Origin: an uncultured Collinsella sp.
GTDB taxonomy: Bacteria > Actinomycetota > Coriobacteriia > Coriobacteriales > Coriobacteriaceae
Direction of reading: 5' to 3'
Assembly (NCBI GenBank): GCA_900549535.1
Contig: UROR01000062.1
Location: 1 to 11,080, forward strand
DNA length: 11,080 nucleotides
Position numbers and translations under genes: made by a program
In this document: positions 1-8,830 of the stretch, one piece after another
Layout of the letters: every line of letters starts with the position of its first letter
How positions within the stretch are numbered: the stretch's first letter is position 1
Notes under the pieces: model-generated
The model's input: only the letters and a program-made list of their open reading frames with translations
Told to the model about the DNA's origin: nothing
The model's database searches: none

Positions 1-795
1 CATGGCGCACTTGAGCAGGACGCCCGAGAGTAGCGCCGAGACGGGGCTCGGAGCCTGCGAGTGGGCATCGGGCAGCCAGGTGTGCATGGGGAACAGGCCG
101 GCCTTGGTGCCAAAGCCAATGACGATAAACGCAAAGGCGAGACGCATGAGCGTCGGGTCGAACTGGTCCGCATAGGGCAGGACAGATGACAGGAACGCGG
201 CCTCGTGGGCGTTGGGAATCACGTCGGCGGCGTTGGCATAGATCAGCAGCGTACCGAACAGGCCAAAGGCCACGCCGGCGGTGCAGACCATCGCGTACTT
301 CCAAGACGCCTCGAGCGCCTGCTTGTTCTTGTAGATGCCCACGAGGAACACGGTCGACAGCGTAGTGGCCTCGACCGCCGCCCAGGTGAGGATGATGTTG
401 TTGGACAGGCAGGCGAGCAGCATCGTGAAAACGAACAGGCTGAATAGCGCGTAGTACTGCTTGGTGCGCTCGGCCGGCATGGTCTTCTCCTCGATATCGA
501 TCTTGATATAGGAGATGGAGTACACGCCGGTGATGAACCCGATGATGCCTACCAGAAGGACGAAGATCGACGAGAGCGAATCGAGATGGAGCCACAGGCC
601 CAAAGCGTCGATATTCTGCCCACTCGAGAGCATGGTTCCCGCGGTGACGACCGAAAGGACGAGGGTCGCCGCAACGGAGATGGTGTTGAGCCCCGCGAAG
701 ACGTTGTAGGACGTCGTCTTGGGGAGTGCGGCCATAATCAGGGAGAACACAAGGGGACAAGCGAGCAGGGCGACCGTCAACATTGAAACATCCAT
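1..795 (-). CDS. hyfF: Hydrogenase-4 subunit HyfF (N-terminal half, runs off window)
   Basis: This is the N-terminal 265 codons of a NuoL/NuoM-type antiporter-like membrane subunit of hydrogenase-4; the frame is still open at position 1, so the C-terminal half lies outside. The start is the ATG at 795-793, 3 nt after the hyfE stop, with a GAAGGGG stretch upstream. It is very hydrophobic, with several predicted membrane helices. Seen directly are the Glu of the TM5 region (E142, in LTWAAVEATTL), the TM7 Lys (K231, in FGTKAGLFPMHTWLPDAHS) and a later Lys (K262), which are proton-path residues in this family. The AHSQAPSPVSALLSG motif is typical of the family. Identity as HyfF rather than another antiporter-like subunit rests on its place after hyfE and its likeness to E. 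coli HyfF (about 526 residues). It would form part of the ion-translocating membrane arm. Confidence 0.9.
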   Translation of the reverse strand, partial: MDVSMLTVALLACPLVFSLIMAALPKTTSYNVFAGLNTISVAATLVLSVVTAGTMLSSGQNIDALGLWLHLDSLSSIFVLLVGIIGFITGVYSISYIKIDIEEKTMPAERTKQYYALFSLFVFTMLLACLSNNIILTWAAVEATTLSTVFLVGIYKNKQALEASWKYAMVCTAGVAFGLFGTLLIYANAADVIPNAHEAAFLSSVLPYADQFDPTLMRLAFAFIVIGFGTKAGLFPMHTWLPDAHSQAPSPVSALLSGVLLKCAM

Positions 796-798
796 GGC

Positions 799-1452
799 CT
801 ACCCCTTCAATTCGGTAAGGTCGTGGGAGTCGAGCGACTTGGTGTCGTTCCAGATCCTCACGACGACGGCGGACATGATGATGACGGCGAAAATGGCGTC
901 GGTGGCGATGCCGATCTCGATGATCTCGGGGGCCGTGGGCGCGAGCAGGGCGAGCGTCACGTGGCTACCGTTCTCCATAAGGCAGTACCCGAAGATCTGC
1001 TTGAGGATGTTGCGCTGGGAGATGATGCACGTGAGGCCGACGAAGAAGTGCGCGAAGCTGATGGCGAGGGCCGGAGTAGCCACCTCGGCAGTGGGCAGGC
1101 TCAGGCGCGTGACCACCGCGAAGCAGACGGCAACCTCCAGACCGGTGAGGATGATGGTCCAGGCCGGCTTGATGGAGGAGGTCAGCGTGCTATCGGCAGG
1201 CGAACCCATCTTCTTGTAGGCACGGTTGAGAATGAACGGAACGAGGATCACCTTGGTGACGAAGGCCGACGCGGCCCACATGAGAAGCTCGGTGGCACCG
1301 GTGGTGAGGCCCAGGGTGAGCAGCACGCCCACCAGGACAACCGACTGGATCGCGTACCACTTGATGGCGGACGGGATGGTCTTCGAGACGACCACCATGG
1401 TGGAGGTCACGATCAGAAGACCGCCCAGGATATTGACTAACGAATAACCCAT
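799..1452 (-). CDS. hyfE: Hydrogenase-4 subunit HyfE
   Basis: This is a 217-residue integral membrane protein, nearly the length of E. coli HyfE (216). In the family, HyfE is a small membrane subunit (NuoK-like in part) found in FHL-2 and in larger group 4 hydrogenases but not in the simpler FHL-1. The conserved stretch around residues 149-160 (SQRNILKQIFGYCLMENGSH) and the later EIGIATDAIFAVI segment are near-identical to the enterobacterial protein as I recall it, and the C-terminus LTELKG also matches. The ATG at 1452 follows a strong AGGAGGT that overlaps the hyfD stop codon, so translation is probably coupled; the gap to hyfD is 10 nt. It lies between hyfD and hyfF, as in E. coli. Confidence 0.95.
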   Translation of the reverse strand: MGYSLVNILGGLLIVTSTMVVVSKTIPSAIKWYAIQSVVLVGVLLTLGLTTGATELLMWAASAFVTKVILVPFILNRAYKKMGSPADSTLTSSIKPAWTIILTGLEVAVCFAVVTRLSLPTAEVATPALAISFAHFFVGLTCIISQRNILKQIFGYCLMENGSHVTLALLAPTAPEIIEIGIATDAIFAVIIMSAVVVRIWNDTKSLDSHDLTELKG

Positions 1453-1462
1453 GTCCTACCTC

Positions 1463-2920
1463 CTAACCCATCCAACTAGAGGACAGAGGACCGGCGACGA
1501 CGACCATGATCATGAGGACGACGAACACGAACGCCATGGCGCGCGGAAGGGGCTGGCCGGCGGCCACGGTCTCGCTCGGCTCACCGGGCAGGACCTTACC
1601 CATCCAACGCAGGAACCATGCGAAGGTGGCGACGGTCTCGACGACCATGACGCACACGAGGACGAAGATGACCGTGTTGGAAGCACCAACCGCGAAGCCA
1701 CCGGAAATGATCTGGAACTTGGAGAAGAACGTGCTCATGGGGGGCACGCCGGCGATAGCGGTCGCGGCGACCGCGAAGCCCACGCCCGTGACCGGGTACT
1801 TCTTCATGAGGCCCTGGATCTTGGGCAGCATACGGGTTCCCAGCGTGAAGCTGAGGGAGCCGGCGATGAGGAAGAACAGGGTCTTGGTGAACGCGTGGTT
1901 GAAGATGTGCTCGACGGCGCCGTTGAACGCCATCTGGCTTCCGAACACGGAGAGGCCCAGGCCGAAGAACACGTAGGCGAGCTGCGCGATCGTCGAGAAG
2001 GCGAGCAGGCGCTTCATATCCTTCTGGGGCAGGTACATGAGGAAACCGAAGAGCATGGTCACGACGGCATCGATGATGGCGACCCAACCGACGATCTCGG
2101 GGATATCGCCGGCACTCGCAAGAGCGCGGGCGAACACGCACACGCCGACCTTCACCATGGACGCGCCATGGAGGTAGGCGGAAACGGGCGTGGGGGCCTC
2201 CATTGCGGAGGGCAGCCACATGTAGAGCGGGAACTGGGCGGACTTGGCCCAAGCGGCGAACAGGATGAGCAGCAGCACGACGGTCTTCATACCGGAATCG
2301 AGCTGGGAGATCGCGCTCAGCGCGAACGTGCCGGTTCCGGCGAACAGGAAGGCTGCGCCGATGTAGAGTCCCAAAGCGCCAATATGGGTGATGATGAGCG
2401 CCTTCATGCCGGCCTTCTTGGCCGTGGGCGTCATGTAGTAGCTGATGAGGCCCCAGGAGCACACGCCGGTAATCTCGAAGAAGACGAGCTGGCCGACGAT
2501 GGTGGAGCTGTAGGCGAGACCGGCCATGGCGCCGATAAACGTGGAGAAGTACACGTAGAAGCGGCGACGGGGCGCGTCGGGATGCTCCTTGTTCTTATCG
2601 CTCATGTACGGGAACGAATAGATGACGACGAGCAGACCGATAGCGACGAACGCGGGTGCGAGCAGCGTGCTCATCCGGTCGAATATGAAGCCCATGACCA
2701 AGGTCTGGCCCATACTCGCCCAGGTTACATCGACCGCGTTCATGCCGTTTCCGGCAAACGTCGCAGCCAAGCCAACGGAAGCGACCGTGGCGATGCCGCC
2801 GGCGAAGGCGCAGATCCATTTAGCGTAGGGACGCGGCAGCATGACGATGAGCAGGGAGCCCAGCATGGGGACGGCGATCGCCACCATGGCAAAGAGGGAC
2901 AAGCTCAATTCGATTGACAT
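1463..2920 (-). CDS. hyfD: Hydrogenase-4 subunit HyfD (antiporter-like membrane subunit)
   Basis: This is a 485-residue polytopic membrane protein of the NuoL/M/N (Mrp antiporter-like) family; E. coli HyfD has about 479. HyfD is one of the extra antiporter-like subunits that separate FHL-2 from FHL-1 and is thought to add an ion-translocation path. Visible family residues are E149 in the FFEITG motif, K226 in FAAWAKSAQFPLYMWLPSAM, H251 in SAYLHGASMVKVGV, and K257. The later segments FGFLMYLPQKDMKRLLAFST and GVPPMSTFFSKF are also characteristic. The ATG at 2920 has GGAGAAGGGAG upstream and lies 16 nt after the hyfC stop. The TAG stop at 1465-1463 abuts the hyfE ribosome binding site. Nothing suggests truncation. 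Confidence 0.95.
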   Translation of the reverse strand: MSIELSLSLFAMVAIAVPMLGSLLIVMLPRPYAKWICAFAGGIATVASVGLAATFAGNGMNAVDVTWASMGQTLVMGFIFDRMSTLLAPAFVAIGLLVVIYSFPYMSDKNKEHPDAPRRRFYVYFSTFIGAMAGLAYSSTIVGQLVFFEITGVCSWGLISYYMTPTAKKAGMKALIITHIGALGLYIGAAFLFAGTGTFALSAISQLDSGMKTVVLLLILFAAWAKSAQFPLYMWLPSAMEAPTPVSAYLHGASMVKVGVCVFARALASAGDIPEIVGWVAIIDAVVTMLFGFLMYLPQKDMKRLLAFSTIAQLAYVFFGLGLSVFGSQMAFNGAVEHIFNHAFTKTLFFLIAGSLSFTLGTRMLPKIQGLMKKYPVTGVGFAVAATAIAGVPPMSTFFSKFQIISGGFAVGASNTVIFVLVCVMVVETVATFAWFLRWMGKVLPGEPSETVAAGQPLPRAMAFVFVVLMIMVVVAGPLSSSWMG

Positions 2921-2936
2921 AGTTTCTCCCTTCTCC

Positions 2937-3860
2937 CTACACGCCTACGACAACGAAGACGAACGCGAGGACCGCGATGCCGACGACGGCCCAGGTCTGG
3001 TTACCGAGCACCTTGAAGCGCGAACGGGAAACGGAGTTCTCGAGCACGCCGCAGACGACGAAATCGACCAGGCACTTGACAAGGAAGACGACGGCGCCCA
3101 CGAGAGCGGTGACGCCGATGGTCGCGGGCTCTCCCCAGGGGATGAAGATGGAGGTGAACCAAGCGACGACCACGACCTGCTTCATGCCCATGGCGAGCTT
3201 CATCATGGCCAGGGACGGGCCGGAGAGCTCGGCGAGCGGGCCCTCCTGGAGCTCCTGCTCGGCTTCGGCCTGATCGAACGGAAGCTTGCCGAGCTCCATG
3301 TAACAGGCGGCCGCGAAGGCGACGCCGGCGAGGATGACGGCAACGACGCTCGAGACGTTGCCCGTAACGATGTGCTGACCCATGGTCGCAATGTCCGTGG
3401 AGCCGCACACGATGGCGACGGTAAACAGCGCGATGAGCATGGACGGCTCGATGAGCACGCTCATGAGGAGCTCGCGGATACCGCCGAAGCCCGCGTAGGC
3501 GTTGGAGGAATCCACGCCGGACAGCGCGAAGAAGAAGCGGGACAGCGCGAGCGCGTACATGATGGTGATGGCGTCACCAAAGACGGGCATGGGGCTCTCG
3601 AGCGTAAACATGGGCAGGCCCATGGCGAGCATGAACGACACCGCGAGGAACAGCGGCGGCATGATGCGCAGCACGAAACTCGAGTCGGAACTCACGGACT
3701 CGGGACGCGCCATGAGCTTCGCGAGGTCCCGGTAATCCTGAAGGATGGACGGACCGCGGCGATTGTGCATCTTCGCGCGAATCACACGGGCGAGGCCGGA
3801 GAAGAAGGGCGCGACCAGCATGACCACGAGGCCCTGCGCTATCGCAAGAACGATGTTCAT
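2937..3860 (-). CDS. hyfC: Hydrogenase-4 subunit HyfC (NuoH/HycD-like)
   Basis: This is a 307-residue membrane protein of the NuoH/HycD/HyfC family, slightly shorter than the E. coli members (about 307-322). The family anchors the hydrophilic hydrogenase arm to the membrane arm and forms the junction where electron transfer is coupled to ion movement. Diagnostic features are the cytoplasmic loop NRRGPSILQDYRDLAKL at residues 33-49 and the acidic motif ELGKLPFDQAEAEQELQEGP, both hallmarks of the family. The ATG at 3860 was chosen over a far-upstream in-frame ATG that would read through the end of hyfB. It is preceded by GGGGAGAGGAT, starts 17 nt after the hyfB stop, and begins directly with a membrane helix. 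The stop is TAG at 2939-2937, 16 nt before hyfD. Confidence 0.95.
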   Translation of the reverse strand: MNIVLAIAQGLVVMLVAPFFSGLARVIRAKMHNRRGPSILQDYRDLAKLMARPESVSSDSSFVLRIMPPLFLAVSFMLAMGLPMFTLESPMPVFGDAITIMYALALSRFFFALSGVDSSNAYAGFGGIRELLMSVLIEPSMLIALFTVAIVCGSTDIATMGQHIVTGNVSSVVAVILAGVAFAAACYMELGKLPFDQAEAEQELQEGPLAELSGPSLAMMKLAMGMKQVVVVAWFTSIFIPWGEPATIGVTALVGAVVFLVKCLVDFVVCGVLENSVSRSRFKVLGNQTWAVVGIAVLAFVFVVVGV

Positions 3861-3877
3861 AATATCCTCTCCCCTCT

Positions 3878-5896
3878 CTAGACCATGACCACGGCGAGCA
3901 CGAGGAAGACCACGAGCGCCGCGACGATGTAGCAGATGTATACGGAGTAGTTGCCACCCTCGATCTTGGAGGCGAGGCCGGCCAGCTTGTCGGCACCCTC
4001 GCTCGGTGCATCGACCAGGAAGCGGTCGGGCAGGGGCTCGACGCCCTGCGCGACACCGGTGAGCTTCTGGAACACGTGCGCGATGGACCAGCAGATCTTG
4101 GTGCATACCTCGCGCAGGGTGTAGAGCGGGCCCATGAAGAGCTCGACGTCGGACGCGAAGCTCGTGGCAACGACGGGCATGTGCTCGTTGGGCTCGTAGC
4201 CGCACGCCCAAGGGTCGGTCTTCTTAGCGGGGGCCTTGGTGCCGAGGCAGGACCTCAACACGAACGCGAAGCCGGTGAGGACCACGAGCGCGATGGCGAT
4301 CGCGGGGGTGGAAGTGGCGGCACCGGAAATCTCGTTCACCAGAGACACGCCCGAGGTGGCCGTGACGGCGGAGCCGGCAAGCACGCCCTGGGCGACATCG
4401 CCCAAAACCGGGGCGATGACCGGGGAGCCGATTCCCAGCACCACGCAGATGGCCGCGAGGAGCATCTGCGAGAACAACATCGGAGCCGGGGACTCCTTGG
4501 CGTTCGCAGCCTCCTGGGAACGAGGGCTGCTCGCGAACGATACGCCGTAGGCCTTCACGAAGCACGTGACGGCCAGGGCACCGGTGATGGCGAGGGCGGC
4601 CGCGGAGGCAACGGCGAACACCATGACGACCGGGTCGGAGAGCGTCGAGATGTTGAACAGGGACTGGTAGGTGAACCACTCGGAAACGAAGCCGTTGAGC
4701 GGCGGGATGGCCGAGATGGCAAGGGCACCGATGAGGAAGCAGACGGCCGTGACCGGCATGCGGCGGAACAGACCGCCCATCTTCTCCATGTTGCGCGTAC
4801 CCGTGGCATAGAGCAGGGAGCCCGCGCCCAAGAACAGCTCACCCTTGAACATGGCGTGGTTGAGCGTGTGGTAGAGGGCGGCCATGAGCGCGATCGTCGC
4901 GATGACGTCGTTGCCCAGGGCGTGCGCCGTCATGGACGCGCCGACACCGAGCAAGATGATGCCAATGTTCTCGACGGAGTGGTAGGCGAGCAGGCGCTTG
5001 ATGTCGTGCTCGTGAAGGGCGTAGACAACACCCAGGACCGACGAGATGGATCCGAAGACCAGGACCATGAGGCCCCACCAGAGCTGGACGCCCGAACCCG
5101 CGAGCAGGTCCAGACCGACCTTGAGGATTCCCAGGATACCGATCTTGATCATGCCGCCGGACATGAGGGCGGACACGTTGGACGGCGCCTCGGGGTGCGC
5201 CTGGGGCAGCCAGGAGTGCAGCGGGATGATACCGGCCTTTGCACCGAATCCGAAGAACGCGAGGACGAAGCACACGGAGGAGACGGCGGGTCCAAAGTCA
5301 TGCGTACGGAAATCACTGAAGCTGAAGGAACCGCCCACGCCGTTGGTCATGAGCAGGAAGCTCGCCATGATGAGGACGAAGCCCACGTGCGCGATGACGA
5401 AGTAGAGCCAACCGCCCCTAATGGAGTTCTTGTTCTCCTCGATGACGACAAGGAAGTAGCTCGTAAGCGACATGAGCTCGAAGGCAACCAGGAACCAGAA
5501 CACGTTGTCGGCCGTGATGACGAGCATCATGGAGGCGACGAAGGTGTTCATGAAGAAGCCGGCGCGCCCGACCTTGCCCGGGTACTCGTCGAAGTAGGAC
5601 AGACCGTAGATGAAGCCCGCAAAGGCGAGGATCGAGATGAGGACCACGATCAGGCCCGCAAGGCCGTTGAGCAAGAGCTCGAGACGGGCGAACGGGAAGA
5701 AGAAGACCGTGTTGAGGGACGAAACGTCGCCAAGCACGGCCTTGAGGCCCGCGATGAACGACAGCACGGCCGCGACGGCGCCGATCAGGCAGCCGGCGGT
5801 CTTGGCGGCGTTATCGGCGCGAATCAGCAGAACCGAGGCGAGCGCACCGATGCACGAGACGGCAAGCGATGCGATAAACAGCGTCATGCTATCCAT
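3878..5896 (-). CDS. hyfB: Hydrogenase-4 subunit HyfB (NuoL/HycC-like)
   Basis: This is a 672-residue antiporter-like membrane subunit, the same length as E. coli HyfB. Family residues are visible: E140 in FWFLVAFELMSLTSYFLV, K220 in FGFGAKAGIIPLHSWLPQAH, and K251 in SALMSGGMIKIGIL. A long C-terminal part (about residues 560-672) contains CGYEPNEHMPVVATSFASD and a final membrane helix, typical of HyfB/HycC. The ATG at 5896 overlaps the end of hyfA by 8 nt and follows an AAGGGAG ribosome binding site by about 8 nt, implying translational coupling. A second in-frame ATG at 5887 is possible but is worse spaced. Its role is ion translocation in the membrane arm of the formate hydrogenlyase. Confidence 0.96.
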   Translation of the reverse strand: MDSMTLFIASLAVSCIGALASVLLIRADNAAKTAGCLIGAVAAVLSFIAGLKAVLGDVSSLNTVFFFPFARLELLLNGLAGLIVVLISILAFAGFIYGLSYFDEYPGKVGRAGFFMNTFVASMMLVITADNVFWFLVAFELMSLTSYFLVVIEENKNSIRGGWLYFVIAHVGFVLIMASFLLMTNGVGGSFSFSDFRTHDFGPAVSSVCFVLAFFGFGAKAGIIPLHSWLPQAHPEAPSNVSALMSGGMIKIGILGILKVGLDLLAGSGVQLWWGLMVLVFGSISSVLGVVYALHEHDIKRLLAYHSVENIGIILLGVGASMTAHALGNDVIATIALMAALYHTLNHAMFKGELFLGAGSLLYATGTRNMEKMGGLFRRMPVTAVCFLIGALAISAIPPLNGFVSEWFTYQSLFNISTLSDPVVMVFAVASAAALAITGALAVTCFVKAYGVSFASSPRSQEAANAKESPAPMLFSQMLLAAICVVLGIGSPVIAPVLGDVAQGVLAGSAVTATSGVSLVNEISGAATSTPAIAIALVVLTGFAFVLRSCLGTKAPAKKTDPWACGYEPNEHMPVVATSFASDVELFMGPLYTLREVCTKICWSIAHVFQKLTGVAQGVEPLPDRFLVDAPSEGADKLAGLASKIEGGNYSVYICYIVAALVVFLVLAVVMV

Positions 5897-6506
5897 TGTT
5901 TACGCTCCCTTCTGCTTTCTCGGACAGACCCTGGGCCACAGCCGACACGTCGACGGCGGGGCCGTTCTCGATCGAACGCAGGCGCTTGGCCTCGTCGAGT
6001 TCGCGATCCGCCGCGCCGCCCATGACGGTGAGCGCCTTGGTGGGGCAAGCCGCCACGCAGTGCGGACCCTCGGGGTCGAAGGCGCACAGGTCGCACTTGA
6101 CGGCACAGGTGTACTGGCCGGGCGCCCACGTAAGCAGGCTGCTCAGGGACTTAGGGTACGAAGGCGTCGGGTCGCACATGCCTGCGACACCGGCAATAGA
6201 CGTGCCGTCCGGATGGATGGCGCCGAAGGGGCACGCGATGGCGCACAGCCTGCACCCGATGCACTCCTGCTCCTTAACGTGGATGCGGTCGCCATCGTGC
6301 TCGATGGCGTTCACCGGGCAGACCTCGGCGCAAGGGGCACCCTCGCAATGGTGGCAGGCCAGGGCGGCCGAGATGCCGCCGGTCTTCACGAGCGCCAGAC
6401 GCGGCGTGTCCTGAAGACCCTGCATCCGGTGGGCATCTGCACAGGCGGACTGGCATGTTCCGCAGCCGATGCACCTCTCCGGGTTGATATCGATGAAGCG
6501 GTTCAT
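5889..6506 (-). CDS. hyfA: Hydrogenase-4 component A, 4x[4Fe-4S] electron-transfer protein HyfA
   Basis: This is a 205-residue soluble iron-sulfur protein, matching E. coli HyfA in length. Four cysteine clusters are visible: C12/C15/C18/C22, C51/C54/C59/C63, C82/C85/C88/C92 and C138/C141/C150/C154, enough for four [4Fe-4S] centres. It would carry electrons from formate dehydrogenase towards the hydrogenase small subunit. Two further cysteines (C111, C134) lie in the insert between the third and fourth clusters and are absent from E. coli HyfA as I recall it. The ATG at 6506 is preferred over a GTG two codons upstream because AAGGAAG is well spaced before it and the GTG lies inside that site. 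It is the first gene after the hairpin that follows fdhF and overlaps hyfB by 8 nt. Confidence 0.93.
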   Translation of the reverse strand: MNRFIDINPERCIGCGTCQSACADAHRMQGLQDTPRLALVKTGGISAALACHHCEGAPCAEVCPVNAIEHDGDRIHVKEQECIGCRLCAIACPFGAIHPDGTSIAGVAGMCDPTPSYPKSLSSLLTWAPGQYTCAVKCDLCAFDPEGPHCVAACPTKALTVMGGAADRELDEAKRLRSIENGPAVDVSAVAQGLSEKAEGSVNNG

Positions 6507-6528
6507 CCCCACTTCCTTTCAAAATAAC

Positions 6529-6563
6529 GGGCCGGGCGTCCGATGCGCTTGGACGCCCGGCCC
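6529..6563 (-). terminator. Intra-operon terminator-like hairpin between fdhF and hyfA
   Basis: A perfect 13-bp inverted repeat (6529-6541 and 6551-6563; arm GGGCCGGGCGTCC) with a 9-nt loop. On the minus strand the stem is followed by GTTATTTTG and preceded by TTTTT, so it resembles an intrinsic terminator reading away from fdhF; on the plus strand it is followed by A residues. It lies 22 nt after the fdhF stop and ends 22 nt before the hyfA start. The U-tract is broken by an A and a G, so partial termination or an RNA-processing or stability stem is as likely as full termination. Confidence 0.75.
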
Positions 6564-6584
6564 AAAAAGCCAACGAGAACGGGA

Positions 6585-8807
6585 CTACACGATTTGGTTC
6601 ACGTGCGTCTCGTCGTCGAACTTGGCGGCGCCGGGCTCAACATCCTGGGGAGCGGCAGCGTCCACCAGAGCCTGCTTGAGCTCGGTGTACTGACGTTCCA
6701 CCTCGCCCTCGGCCCACACCTGGTCGTCGATGGCGTCGACCTGGCAGGCAGAGAACTTGTCCTCGGGCGTGTGCGAGACCGGGTCGACCTTGTGCATGGT
6801 CAGCTCGTTGCACTTGCCGATCCACCACTGGTAGGTCATATAGACCGTGCCCTTGTTGATACGGTCGGACACGTCCGCGCGGCTGTAAACCTGGCCGCGA
6901 CGGGAGTGGATACTCACGATGTCGCCGTTCTTGATGCCGCGGGCCTTCGCGTCAGCAGGGTTCATGCGGACAAAGCCGGGCTCGTCGGCAAGCAGGGCCA
7001 GCGTCTTACAGTTGCCGGTCATCGAACGGCAGCTATAGTGGCCGACCTCGCGGACGGTGCAAAGGATGAGCGGGTACTCATCGTCGGGAAGCTCGGAGGG
7101 CGCCTCCCAGTCGTGCGCCATCAGGTTGGCACGGCCGTCCTTGGTAGTGAACTTACCGCCCGCGAACATGTCAGGGGTGCCATGGTCGTTCACATCGGTG
7201 CTCTTGACCGGCCACTGCGCGTAGCCGCCCTCGGGAGCCATCTTCTCGTAGGTCGCGCCCACAAAGTTGGGGCACAGGCTAATGCACTCGTTCCAGATCT
7301 GCTCGGTGTTGTCGTAGTGCATGGGGTAGCCCATGCGCGTGGACAGGTCGGCAAAGATCTCCCAGTCGTGACGGCACTCGCCCTTGGGCGGAACAGCCGC
7401 GTCAAAGTGCTGGAAGCTACGGTCGGATGCGGTAAAGACACCCTCGTGCTCGCCCCAAGAGGTAGCGGGCAGGATGACGTCGGCGAGCATGGTCGTCTGC
7501 GTCATAAAGATGTCCTGGCAAATGAACAGATCCAGCTCGGAGAGCGTCTTGCGCATACCGGCCGAATCGGGCTCGGTCTGCACCGGGTCCTCGCCGTAGT
7601 TGTAGAAGCAGTGCACCTTACCCTCGTCGACCAGGTGACCCAGGTCGGTGAGCTTGTAGCCCTCCTCGAGCGGGAGCTTTTCCTCGGGCACGCCCCAAGC
7701 CTTGGCAAACTTGGCACGCACTGCGGGGTCGGTGACTTTCTGGTAGCCAGGGTACAGGTTGGGCAGCATGCCCATATCGCAGGAGCCCTGGACGTTATTC
7801 TGACCGCGCACGGGCGCGAGGCCGGAATTGGGTTTGCCGATCTGGCCGGCAACGCAGGCGATGGAGGCGATGGTGTGCACCGTCTTCAGGTTCTGCTTCT
7901 GCTGGCATACGCCCATGCCCCAGCCAATGATGGCAGAGGGCTTCGCCGTGGCGTACATCTCGGCAGCTTGGTGGATCAACGCGGGCTCGACACCCGTGAT
8001 GTCCTGTACGGATTCGGGAGTGTAGTTCTTGATGGTCTCCCACCACTCGTCAAAGCCGTTCGTGTGCTCGGCGACGAATTCCTTGTCGTAGAGGCCATCG
8101 TTGACCAGACAGTTGGCAAAGGCGTTGAGGAACGCAACATTGCAACCGTTCTTGATCGGAAGGTAGAGATCGGCGATACGCGCGGTTTCGATATGGCGCG
8201 GGTCGGCGACGATGATCTTGCAACCCTTTTCTTTGGCTCGCACGATACGCCTTGCGACGATGGGGTGCGAATCGGCAGGGTTATAGCCGAAGAGGAAAAT
8301 GCAGCCCGCATCCTCCATACCGGGGATGGAGCATGACATGCAACCTGAACCAACCGTGTCCATCAGACCGAGGACAGTAGGGCCGTGTCAAGTACGGGCG
8401 CAGTTGTCCACGCTGTGGGTGCCGATGCACGCACGCGTAAACTTCTGCATGACGTAGTTCGCCTCATTGCCGCCGCCTCGCGAAGAGCCGGTGGTCATGA
8501 CAGCGTTAGGACCATATTCGTCAATTATGGCCTGCATCTTAGATGCGGTGAAATCCAGTGCCTCGTCCCAGCTTACGCGCTCAAGATCCGCGCCCTTAGT
8601 GCGGCGGATCATCGGGTGCAGTACGCGAGGAGTCAAGATCTTGGTGTCGTTGATGAAGTCGTAGCCGCTCATGCCCTTAAGGCACAGCTCGCTCTGGTTG
8701 GTGATGCCGTTGAGCGGTTCGGTGCCCACGACCTGGCCGTTTTGGACCAGGAGGTTAAACTGGCAACCGGCGCCGCAGTACGGGCAGATCACTTTATGCT
8801 TCTCCAT
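6585..8807 (-). CDS. fdhF: Formate dehydrogenase H, selenocysteine- and molybdopterin-containing (UGA read as Sec140)
   Basis: Read through an in-frame TGA at 8390-8388, this is a 740-residue FdhF (E. coli FdhF has 715). It oxidises formate to CO2 using a Mo- or W-bis-molybdopterin guanine dinucleotide centre. The N-terminus gives a [4Fe-4S] ligand set C8, C11, C15 and C42, followed by K44. The TGA falls at residue 140 and is followed by His141 (context NCART-U-HGP), exactly the positions of Sec140 and His141 in E. coli FDH-H. Downstream are FGYNPADSHPIVA, PVRGQNNVQGSCDMG, TSWGEHEGVF, TVREVGHYSCRSMTGNC and YMTYQWWIG, all typical of FdhF. The start is the ATG at 8807, behind GGAGG. An acidic tail of about 25 residues extends beyond the E. 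coli end. There is no twin-arginine signal, so it is cytoplasmic. A gene caller ignoring Sec would split it in two. Confidence 0.97.
8357..8376 (-). promoter_or_regulatory. SECIS-like stem-loop directing Sec insertion in fdhF
   Basis: On the minus-strand mRNA the arms TGTCC (8376-8372) and GGACA (8361-8357) pair. They are extended by TC/GA around a GGTCT loop, leaving a single unpaired T beside the inner pairs. The stem starts 11 nt after the UGA. The E. coli fdhF SECIS has the same 11-nt spacing, a GGUCU-containing apical loop and a bulged U, which SelB recognises. In E. coli the bulge is on the 5' side; here the simplest fold puts it on the 3' side. Confidence 0.8.
8388..8390 (-). other. 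Selenocysteine UGA codon in fdhF
   Basis: An in-frame TGA with uninterrupted FdhF homology on both sides (NCART before, HGPTVLGLMDTVGSG after). It aligns with the active-site selenocysteine of FDH-H at residue 140, so it is read as Sec and is not a nonsense mutation. The SelABCD machinery is required in trans and is not in this window. Confidence 0.96.
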
Positions 8808-8830
8808 GACACCCTCCTTCCTTTCTCTGC

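Noticed and set aside
1451..2917. A 488-codon plus-strand open frame opposite hyfD.
   Set aside because: It mirrors hyfD almost exactly, with a low-complexity acidic/His-rich product and no ribosome binding site or family resemblance.
4076..6025. A 649-codon plus-strand open frame opposite hyfB and hyfA.
   Set aside because: It is antisense to genes with clear family matches. Its product is a monotonous Arg/Glu/Asp/Gly/His-rich chain with no domain, as expected from GC-rich codon bias on the opposite strand.
6543..8336. A 597-codon plus-strand open frame opposite fdhF.
   Set aside because: Shadow of fdhF. The Val/Leu/Gly/Arg-rich product has no recognisable motif, and fdhF homology runs on the other strand throughout.
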